A DNA stretch of 54,438 nucleotides from JBBQRS01 sp038214535 (GTDB lineage Bacteria; Chloroflexota; Anaerolineae; CG2-30-64-16), in the NCBI GenBank assembly GCA_038214535.1, contig JBBQRS010000017.1:1-54438 (forward strand). The letters are read 5' to 3'. The translations under genes were made by a program, and so were the position numbers. The notes beneath the pieces were generated by a model, which saw nothing but the letters and a program-made list of their open reading frames with translations, was not told where the DNA came from and did no database searches. Shown here piece after piece: positions 22,528 through 29,258 of the stretch (the stretch's first letter is position 1; each line of letters opens with the position of its first letter).

Positions 22528-23728
22528 TCCGCGCGCAGGGCGGCCCGATTCGCACATGGCCGCCTTCATCCGTTCCGGCCCGGTGCGGCTCGAGATCAGC
22601 CCAGCGCGGCTGGTGGTGATCCCCGGCGGCAGAGGCTCGCTCGACGTGTACGTCACCAACCGGGACGAGATGAGCATGGATTTCGATCTGACAATCATGG
22701 GCATCCCCGCGCCCTGGGCCGGCGCGCCCACGCCGCTGCTGGGCATCAAGCCGGGAGAGCAACGCGCGGCGCGGCTGTTGATCAACGTGCCGCCCTTCCC
22801 AACCGGCCAACCGGGACATTACGCGGCCGTCGTGCGCGCCGCGCGCCGGGGCGAGCCGGCGCTGATCGAGGAGAAATCGCTGCCGCTGATCGTCGCCATG
22901 TTCGAACTGGAGGGGCGCGTGGGGTTGCTGATGGAGACCACGCGCTTCGATGCTCGGCCCGGCGAAGCGCTGACCATCGCGCTGACGGCCTCGAATCACG
23001 GGCGGCTGTCCGACACGTACACCGCCACGCTGGAGGGCCTGCCCGCAACGTGGATCACCTCCCCTGCGCCGACGGCGTTGGTCGGCCCCGGCGAGAAGAC
23101 AGAGCTGGCGTTTACCGTGGTGACGCCGCGCGGCCCATCCGCGCAGGCAGGTGAGCGCCCATTCACCGTCCGCGTGTCCAGCGGCGAGTCGCCCGACCAG
23201 ACTACCGCCATCGAATGCCGGCTCGACGTGCCCGAAGTCCATGAGTTCGGCGTCCAGGTGCTGCCGAATCAGACCCCCGCCGGGCAGGCTGCCGCGGTCA
23301 AAATTCAAAACCGGGGCAACGCGCCCACCACCTACACGCTGACGTGGGAAAGCCCCACGCGGGCGCTGAATTTCGTCCCGCCCGGTCCGGCGGAGGTCAC
23401 CGTGGGGCCGGGGCAGACCGACCGCGTGGCCTATCTCCCGCGCTTGCGGCGCAGGCCGTTGTTCGGCCGCACAACGCGTTATCCCTACACGGTGGTGGTG
23501 ACCTCCGCCGAAGAGCGGCACACCGCCCGGGCCGAGGTGCTGACGACGGGGCTGGCCCCGAGTTGGCTCGGCACGACCGCGGTCTTCGCCGCCGTGCTGG
23601 CCGTCCTCTTCTACCTGGTGGTGCAGTGGGCCGTCTCGCAGCCGCCCATCCTGACGCCTACGCCCGACCACACCCTGACGCCGGCCGCCACCCCCACCGT
23701 GCCGCCGGGGTTGACGCCGGTCGGGTAA
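22514..23728 (+). CDS. Ig-like/NEW3-type repeat protein with C-terminal membrane anchor
   Basis: About 404 residues. It consists of three or four beta-sandwich units of about 110 residues (VRLEISPARLVVIPGG, RVGLLMETTRFDARPGEALTI, FGVQVLPNQTPAGQ) with the GD/GE-rich turns of bacterial Ig-like domains, then one membrane helix (TTAVFAAVLAVLFYLVVQWAV) and a Thr/Pro tail (PTPDHTLTPAATPT). There is no N-terminal signal peptide, so either it is tail-anchored with the Ig part inside, or the start is wrong. ATG 22514 overlaps the aldolase; ATG 22556 is a good alternative. Function unknown. Confidence 0.7.
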   Translation: MPATDPRAGRPDSHMAAFIRSGPVRLEISPARLVVIPGGRGSLDVYVTNRDEMSMDFDLTIMGIPAPWAGAPTPLLGIKPGEQRAARLLINVPPFPTGQPGHYAAVVRAARRGEPALIEEKSLPLIVAMFELEGRVGLLMETTRFDARPGEALTIALTASNHGRLSDTYTATLEGLPATWITSPAPTALVGPGEKTELAFTVVTPRGPSAQAGERPFTVRVSSGESPDQTTAIECRLDVPEVHEFGVQVLPNQTPAGQAAAVKIQNRGNAPTTYTLTWESPTRALNFVPPGPAEVTVGPGQTDRVAYLPRLRRRPLFGRTTRYPYTVVVTSAEERHTARAEVLTTGLAPSWLGTTAVFAAVLAVLFYLVVQWAVSQPPILTPTPDHTLTPAATPTVPPGLTPVG

Positions 23729-23737
23729 GCGGCCAGA

Positions 23738-23835
23738 CCCTCACCCAGCCTCTCCCGGGGGGCGAGGAGCCGGAGCTTCGCGGTCTTCGCGCTTCGTGTT
23801 CTTCGCGCTCCTTCGTGTCTTCGTGTTCCAAAAAC
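23738..23835. repeat. Intergenic low-complexity repeats
   Basis: An inverted CCCTCACCCAGCCTCTCCC unit (23738-23768) followed by a run of CTTCGTGTTCTTCGCGCTCC-type words. Both occur elsewhere in the window (CCCTC family; CGAAG family at 35635-35700). Confidence 0.5.
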
Positions 23836-23875
23836 CCCGCCTGTTCCAGATTTGTCGAATGTAAGATTAAACTCT

Positions 23876-23903
23876 TTTACTTTGCACAAGATTGTGCTAT
23901 ATT
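23876..23903 (+). promoter_or_regulatory. Putative promoter of the HdeD-DUF4332 gene
   Basis: TTTACT at 23876-23881, 16 bp, TATATT at 23898-23903 with TGC immediately before it (extended -10). Confidence 0.55.
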
Positions 23904-23995
23904 CAGAATGTTGTTTTCCTGGTCGGAGTGGCGATCACCGCGATCATGTGCAGCTTCGGCCACCCACGAAGCCTCGACATTCTGCGGAGGGTATT

Positions 23996-25213
23996 ATGAA
24001 TTCGGCCATGTACAACACCACCCCGCGCTGGCTCAGCATCGTGCTGGGTCTCGCATCTATCATCTTCGGTTGGCTCTTCCTGACCAATCTGGGGCCGACG
24101 CTATTAGCTCTCTCGCTAGTATTGGGTCTCTACTTCCTGGTGATCGGCATCATGGAGCTAATCGCGATGGTCACCGGCGCGCCGGGCAGCAAGCTCTGGA
24201 AGTTGATCAGCGGCGTGCTAGCGATCATCGCCGGCGTACTGTTACTTAGACACCCGATCATGGGTAGCATCGCCATCAGTGTGACAGCGAGTTGGCTTAT
24301 CGCGTTCTTCGCGATCCTCACCGGTATCGCCCTGTTGATTGACGGTTTCCAGGGCGGCGGTTGTCTCTCCGTCATCCTCGGTATCCTGGGCATCGTCCTC
24401 GGTGTCCTGGTGCTGTTCAACCCGCTCAGCGGCGTGCTGGCCCTGCCGATCATGATGGGCATCATGGCGATCATCGCGGGCATCACGGCGATCCTCGGCG
24501 CGATCTTCCGGCCGAGCCCGCCGCCCCTGCCCCCGGTTCCCGTGCGCACGCCGGTTCCGCCGGCCCGCACCGATGTGAACCGCGCCGTGGCGGGTGCGAC
24601 GGCTGCCGGAGCCGGCGCCGTGGCCGCGACCAAAGCGGCGGCTGACAGCGCAGCGACGAAGACCGCGGCGGCTGACACCGGCGTGGATGCAGTGAGCGAT
24701 GCAGCGTCTGACGTGGCGAAAGCCGCCACGGACAAGGCCTCTGACGCGGCCAAATGGGTCGGCGAGACGATGGGCGTCGAAGATGTGGACTTCGCCGAAG
24801 TGCGCCTGGGCTGGAGCGAAGAGACGCTGGACGGCCTGCCTGCGGGCGTGCTCACGAACCTCAAGGGGATCGGCGTCGCCAAACCGGCCGACTTCCTCAT
24901 GAAAGCGGCGACCCCTGCGGGGCGCACCGAACTCTCAAAGGCGACCGGCGTACCCGAACGCAACATCCTGCGCTGGGCGAACCAACTCGATCTGCGGCGC
25001 GTCAAGGGCATCGGCGAGGCCTATGCGGTCCTGCTGGAAGCCTCCGGCGTGGACACCGTGACCGAACTGGCGCAACGCAACGCGGCAAACCTGCTCAACC
25101 GCATGACCGCCGTCAACACCGAGCAAGGCATCGCGATCACGCTGCCGACCCTCGTCGAGGTCGAAGACTGGATTCGGCAGACGAAGGAACTCCCGCGGGT
25201 CATCACCTACTAA
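23996..25213 (+). CDS. HdeD-family membrane protein fused to DUF4332 helix-hairpin-helix domain
   Basis: A 405-residue protein; GGAGGG before ATG 23996 sets the start. Residues 1-170 have six hydrophobic segments with the two-fold pattern of HdeD/DUF308 (SIVLGLASIIFGWLFL, GVLAIIAGVLLLRHP, GILGIVLGVLVLFNPLSG). A Pro linker and an Ala/Asp/Lys-rich, probably coiled stretch (200-270) follow. Residues 275-400 are a DUF4332-like pair of helix-hairpin-helix units (LTNLKGIGVAKPADFL, RRVKGIGEAYAVLLEASGVDTVTELAQR). HdeD proteins aid acid resistance in enterics; DUF4332 resembles DNA-binding HhH folds. The fusion puts an HhH domain on the membrane; what it binds is unknown. Confidence 0.82.
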   Translation: MNSAMYNTTPRWLSIVLGLASIIFGWLFLTNLGPTLLALSLVLGLYFLVIGIMELIAMVTGAPGSKLWKLISGVLAIIAGVLLLRHPIMGSIAISVTASWLIAFFAILTGIALLIDGFQGGGCLSVILGILGIVLGVLVLFNPLSGVLALPIMMGIMAIIAGITAILGAIFRPSPPPLPPVPVRTPVPPARTDVNRAVAGATAAGAGAVAATKAAADSAATKTAAADTGVDAVSDAASDVAKAATDKASDAAKWVGETMGVEDVDFAEVRLGWSEETLDGLPAGVLTNLKGIGVAKPADFLMKAATPAGRTELSKATGVPERNILRWANQLDLRRVKGIGEAYAVLLEASGVDTVTELAQRNAANLLNRMTAVNTEQGIAITLPTLVEVEDWIRQTKELPRVITY

Positions 25214-25318
25214 GCAACGCACCGGTAGTATAGTCCCTTGCCTTGCCCCGGTTGCCACCGGGTAGGCCGGGGTGGGCGTCGGTGACGGGCGCTAAACCGC
25301 CCACAGCACAGCATGACA

Positions 25319-25351
25319 AACAGGCCCCGGCTTCATCTCCGGGGCCTGTTT
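25319..25351 (+). terminator. Rho-independent-like terminator after the HdeD fusion gene
   Basis: AACAGGCCCCGG, eight-base loop, CCGGGGCCTGTT then TTCT: a perfect 12-bp stem with a short T-rich tail. Confidence 0.75.
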
Positions 25352-25408
25352 CTGACCCATGACCTTACCCCTCGGAACCATTCAAGACCAAAATCCGTCG
25401 AGAACACT

Positions 25409-27382
25409 ATGACCGATATCGCACCCACCCTTGCGGGCAGACGGGCGCGCCTTGTTGCGCTCGTGCTGCTTTGTCTTGCCCTGATCTGCAATCCCGCGGC
25501 GCTGGCCGCCCCGGCCCTGGCAACTGCGCCCGCCGGCCATGCGCCGCCGGACGCGCTGCAACTGCTAACGGCCGCGGAAGGTTATCTCACCGCCGGGGGT
25601 CGGCTTTACCACACCGCGACGGCGGGCGCAGCATGGGACGACATCACCCCGCCGGGGGGCAATGTCATCGCGGGCTTCTTCACAGATGCGCGCACCGGTT
25701 GGGCTCTCCTCGCACCGGGGGCCGCCGCCCCATATGACCCCGGCAGCCTGCGTCTGGCCGCCACGCGCGATGGCGGGCGTAGCTGGCAGACTCTACCGGC
25801 CGATTTATCGCGCACGGATGCCGATGGGCCGATCGCGCAGGCCCACCTTTTCTTCGCCAACCCGGCGGATGGCTGGTTGGTGTGGCGGTTTGCGGGCAGC
25901 AGCAACTTCCGCGAGGGCGCGTTGTTCCGCACGCGCGATGGCGGCGCAACCTGGACCCGGCTGGACATTCCGTTCGGCGAGCCGGTGCGTTTCGCGGACG
26001 CGCAACACGGCTGGACGGCCGGCGGACCGGCGGGGGACGCGCTTTACGAAACGATGGACGGCGGGGCCACGTGGACGCGCCGCGCTGCGCCCGCGCCGAT
26101 CGGTGCGGGTTTGGACGTGCGCCCGCGCTACGGTCTGCCATCAAACCGGGGCGGCGCGACCATCCTGCCGGTGACGTGGGTTTTGGGAGAGGACGCGACC
26201 GCGGCGTTTTACCGCGCGTCCCTCACCGGGGGCGATTGGCGATTGGTCGCCACCGACGCCGCCCAGGTCGCGGGGGTGGACGGCGAAATGCTGATCGCGC
26301 ATGACGGGACGCTGTGGGCGCTGACCGAGGGGCGCGCGCCGGAGCCGCGCGGCGAGGGAACGCTGGTCGCGGTCGCGCCCGCGGGCGCTGCGGCGTGGCT
26401 CGTGCGCGCCGGGGGCGTCTGCGCGGACGGCACGTGCCGCCAGGAGACGGGGCTGTTCGGCAGCGCGGACGGTGGGCGAACGTGGTCGCCTCTGCCCTGG
26501 CCCGCGGGCAGCGCGTCCACGCCCGCGTCAGTCGGGCAACCGGCAAGCGAACCCCAGACGATCAACGGGACCGAACTGTTCGCGGGGCACGGCTTCGACA
26601 AGTGCGAGATCGCCACGGCCTCACAACTGGCAACGTGGATGGCCGAAAGCCCGTATCGGGCCGTCAACCTCTACATCGGCGGGATCAGCCGCGCCTGTGC
26701 GAACGCGCCGCTCAGCGCCGGCTACTTGCGCACCCTGCGCGCCCAGGGCTGGGTCTTCATCCCGACCTGGGTGGGGCCGCAAGCGCCGTGCAGCACACTG
26801 AGCCGCAAGATGAGCGCCGACCCGGCGACCGCCTATCAACAGGGGTTGGCGGAGGGGGAGGCCGCGCTCGCGCGGGTCGTCGCGCTGGAACTGGCCGAAC
26901 CGGACGGCTCGGGGGCAGTGATTTACTACGATCTCGAATATTTTTCCTATTCCGACGCGGCCTGCCTGCTGGCGACACAGGCGTTCATCACGGGGTGGAC
27001 GGAGCGGATCAAGGGGGCGGGCAGCCAGGCAGGGGTATATAGCACGGGCTGCATCCTGAACCAGTACGCCGGCAACGTGCCGCCGCCCGATGCCATCTGG
27101 GCCGCGCACTGGCTCCCGCCGTATGGCTTCAACCCGGATGCGAGCGTGTGGAATATGGCGTGCCTGTCGAACACGCTGTGGGCGAACCGGCAGCGGTTGC
27201 GCCAGTATACCGGGGGACATAACGAGACGTGGGGCGGCGTGACGCTCAACATTGACAGCAATGTGCTGGATGGCCCGGTGGCGCTGCCCCGCGCGACATC
27301 CGGCCCGACCGTGACGCCGACGCCCACGGCGACGGCGACGCCACGCGCGCCGAGGTTGTGGCTGCCGCTGCTGCGTAGATAA
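25409..27382 (+). CDS. Secreted BNR-like repeat protein with DUF1906 glycoside-hydrolase-like domain
   Basis: A 657-residue exported protein. ATG 25409 begins MTDIAPTLAGRRARLVALV, then a hydrophobic stretch and Ala-rich cleavage region (signal peptide to about 35-45). Residues 45-390 contain several photosynthesis-stability-factor/BNR-like strands with the DGGxTW signature (TRDGGRSWQ, TRDGGATWT, TMDGGATWT, SADGGRTWS). Residues 400-620 match the Rv2525c-like DUF1906 domain (GTELFAGHGFDKCEIAT, IYYDLEYFS, WAAHWLPPYG), a glycoside-hydrolase-like TIM barrel. The tail is Thr/Pro-rich and ends RLWLPLLRR, an LP-type C-terminal motif. Probably a surface protein acting on peptidoglycan or glycans; the substrate is unknown. 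Confidence 0.8.
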   Translation: MTDIAPTLAGRRARLVALVLLCLALICNPAALAAPALATAPAGHAPPDALQLLTAAEGYLTAGGRLYHTATAGAAWDDITPPGGNVIAGFFTDARTGWALLAPGAAAPYDPGSLRLAATRDGGRSWQTLPADLSRTDADGPIAQAHLFFANPADGWLVWRFAGSSNFREGALFRTRDGGATWTRLDIPFGEPVRFADAQHGWTAGGPAGDALYETMDGGATWTRRAAPAPIGAGLDVRPRYGLPSNRGGATILPVTWVLGEDATAAFYRASLTGGDWRLVATDAAQVAGVDGEMLIAHDGTLWALTEGRAPEPRGEGTLVAVAPAGAAAWLVRAGGVCADGTCRQETGLFGSADGGRTWSPLPWPAGSASTPASVGQPASEPQTINGTELFAGHGFDKCEIATASQLATWMAESPYRAVNLYIGGISRACANAPLSAGYLRTLRAQGWVFIPTWVGPQAPCSTLSRKMSADPATAYQQGLAEGEAALARVVALELAEPDGSGAVIYYDLEYFSYSDAACLLATQAFITGWTERIKGAGSQAGVYSTGCILNQYAGNVPPPDAIWAAHWLPPYGFNPDASVWNMACLSNTLWANRQRLRQYTGGHNETWGGVTLNIDSNVLDGPVALPRATSGPTVTPTPTATATPRAPRLWLPLLRR

Positions 27383-27414
27383 CGTGCAACGCACCTGCGA
27401 GGTGCGTCGCACGT
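27382..27414. terminator. Bidirectional terminator hairpin between convergent genes
   Basis: ACGTGCAACGCACCT, GCG loop, AGGTGCGTCGCACGT; one mismatch in 15 pairs. It lies between the ends of the DUF1906 and GT2 genes. Confidence 0.8.
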
Positions 27415-27423
27415 CAAAACGGG

Positions 27424-28506
27424 CTAAACGCGGCGACCCTTCCACTGGATGCCGATGCCCAGCACGCGGCTGATGAGGCCCCAGAGCGACGCCGAAAGGA
27501 TCATCAGCCCGCCGAGGGGCGAGAAAAGCGCATCGGTCACGTGGTCGGCCCGGCGCGACCAGGGGATCATGCAAATCGCCGCGACGGCCCACGCGCCCGC
27601 CGTCCGCGTCCACGGCAGGTAGCCCAGCACGGAACCCGACAGTGCGATCAACGGCGAGACCAGCGCCGTAATGAACGCCGCCGTGAGCAGCGCCCGCAGC
27701 CCCCACCAGCGCAGCGCGCCCTGCCCCAGCCGCGTCAACCCATGCCACATCTGGCGCACGTCCGCGTACATGCTCACCTGCATCGCGTCGTCGCCGCGCA
27801 CCATCGGCACGGCGTAACCCTGCGCGGCCAGCCGATGCCCCAGCGCCACATCCTCCAACGCCTCCTTCCGCACCGCCGCAAAGCCGCCGCTCCCTTCGTA
27901 CACGTCACGCCGCAACAGGATGAACTGCCCGTTGAGCATCCCCGCGGTCGGCGCGCCCATCGCGAAGAGCCCGGCGAAAGCCGCCGTCAGCCCCAGCCGG
28001 TCGGCGTAACCGAAATAGCGCCCCGGCGGCAACAGGCTCAGCCCGTCCAACCCCGCATCGAGCGCCAGTTGGACGGCGCGCGCCGGGCCGTCGGGCGCGT
28101 GCAGCGTGTCGGCATCCACGAAGAGGAACCATTCGCCGTTGGCGGCCTGCGCGCCGCGGTGACAGGCGTGCGGCTTGCCCCGCCAGCCTTCGGGCAGCTC
28201 ATGCAGGCGGATGACCTGCGCCCCGCACGCCGCGGCAACCTGCGCCGTCGCATCGGTGGAGTTATCGTCCACTACGATGATTTCATACGGGCCGTCATAG
28301 GCCAGCGCCGTGAGGGTGGGCAAGAGGTGGGTCAAGTTGGCCTCCTCGTTACGCGCCGGCACGATAATAGAAAGCGCGGGAAGGGCATCGGAACTCGACG
28401 CGGCGGGCAGCGCGCGCAGCCGGCGATATACCAACTCACCAAAGATGGCGAGCGGAATAATCAAGAGCGTAAAAGCTGCCGCGTTTTCCCACGAATAAAC
28501 TTGCAT
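27424..28506 (-). CDS. Family 2 glycosyltransferase, HpnB/CrtQ-like membrane enzyme
   Basis: A 360-residue protein with an N-terminal membrane helix (5-27), a GT-A domain and two or three C-terminal helices (from about 270). Motifs: LSIIVPARNEEANLTHLL, IIVVDDNSTDAT, GWRGKPHACHRGAQAANGEW and FLFVDADT (the DxD metal site). GW-GK-AC with the following helices is typical of hopene- or carotenoid-associated GT2 enzymes. It probably transfers a sugar to a lipid acceptor on the inner face of the membrane. ATG at 28506 with AGGAT upstream. Acceptor not known. Confidence 0.85.
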   Translation of the reverse strand: MQVYSWENAAAFTLLIIPLAIFGELVYRRLRALPAASSSDALPALSIIVPARNEEANLTHLLPTLTALAYDGPYEIIVVDDNSTDATAQVAAACGAQVIRLHELPEGWRGKPHACHRGAQAANGEWFLFVDADTLHAPDGPARAVQLALDAGLDGLSLLPPGRYFGYADRLGLTAAFAGLFAMGAPTAGMLNGQFILLRRDVYEGSGGFAAVRKEALEDVALGHRLAAQGYAVPMVRGDDAMQVSMYADVRQMWHGLTRLGQGALRWWGLRALLTAAFITALVSPLIALSGSVLGYLPWTRTAGAWAVAAICMIPWSRRADHVTDALFSPLGGLMILSASLWGLISRVLGIGIQWKGRRV

Positions 28507-28549
28507 GAAATCCTGTTGACAACCGTTCGCATTCCCCGCCCGTATTCTT

Positions 28550-28575
28550 CGCTCGTAGTGCGCACACTACGAGCG
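28550..28575. repeat. Palindromic repeat family C, copy 2 (short)
   Basis: CGCTCGTAGTG, CGCA loop, CACTACGAGCG: perfect 11-bp arms, between the ASCH and GT2 genes on the minus strand. Confidence 0.8.
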
Positions 28576-28590
28576 GAGAGTACGAGCGGG

Positions 28591-29067
28591 CTATGAACGG
28601 GGTTGATAGACGACGCGAAAGCGCTCGCAGACCAGCGGCATATCGGGCGCAAAGGCGCGGCCGATGCGCGGCAGCGTGCGCGTGAAATAACTTGCGTGAG
28701 CCGCGCGCCAGTAGTCCAGGGTGAGGTCGCCCTCGCCTTCGTCGCGCGCGAACGCCGCGTCCACCTGATCCATCGGCAGCACCCGCACTTCCACTGTCTC
28801 GGCGACGCAGCGCGGCGCGCCCGCGCCGTCAAGGAAGATCGCCTTACTGTCGACGGTGGGCGGCGTTTCGCCCTCAGCCTCCCACTCCCACAGGCTGGAG
28901 CAGGTCGCGGTTTTCTGCCCCGTCAGCACCAGCGCCAGTAGTTCGTCGGCCAGTTCCGGGCTATCGCCGAAATCGTCCGCGGGGATCGGCTCCGCACGCG
29001 CGGGGTCGTCCGGTGGCAGCGTATCCAGGTAGGCCTGTCGGAAGGCGCGAATTGCGTCGGTGGTCAC
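28591..29067 (-). CDS. ASCH-domain protein
   Basis: A 158-residue cytoplasmic protein of the ASCH (PUA-like) fold. ELADELLALVLTGQKTATCSSLWEWEAEG is the characteristic nucleic-acid or nucleotide pocket, followed by the strand RCVAETVEVRVLPMDQVDAAFARDEGEGD and a final YWRAAHASYFT helix. Relatives include YqfB-type N4-acetylcytidine amidohydrolases and RNA-binding regulators; the reaction here is not established. GTG 29067 is the only plausible start and lacks a Shine-Dalgarno. Confidence 0.85.
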   Translation of the reverse strand: MTTDAIRAFRQAYLDTLPPDDPARAEPIPADDFGDSPELADELLALVLTGQKTATCSSLWEWEAEGETPPTVDSKAIFLDGAGAPRCVAETVEVRVLPMDQVDAAFARDEGEGDLTLDYWRAAHASYFTRTLPRIGRAFAPDMPLVCERFRVVYQPRS

Positions 29068-29109
29068 GGGGAGAATTTTGCCACGAATTGCACGATTACA
29101 CGAATCAAC

Positions 29110-29178
29110 CCTCTTCGTAGTGACGGCTTTAGCCGTTCGGTCCGCGCCACAACGGCTAAAGCCGTCACTACGAAGAGG
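29110..29178. repeat. Palindromic repeat family B, copy 3
   Basis: CCTCTTCGTAGTGACGGCTT and its complement AAGCCGTCACTACGAAGAGG with a short loop; the most perfect copy of the family. Confidence 0.9.
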
Positions 29179-29244
29179 TTACAAAGGCTTGCCGGAAAAC
29201 CGCAGTTATCTGAGGGAGAGTCAGGGCGAGGGAACCTCTTGTGC

Positions 29245-29250
29245 TACAAT
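29245..29250 (+). promoter_or_regulatory. Extended -10 box giving a likely leaderless transcript
   Basis: TGC followed by TACAAT at 29245-29250, only eight bases before ATG 29259, so transcription should start at or next to the start codon. No -35 box and no Shine-Dalgarno are seen. Confidence 0.5.
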
Positions 29251-29258
29251 GCATCCGA

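Noticed and set aside
20782..22785. 667-codon minus-strand frame
   Set aside because: Spans two real genes and two palindromic repeats on the other strand; low-complexity His/Arg/Gly sequence.
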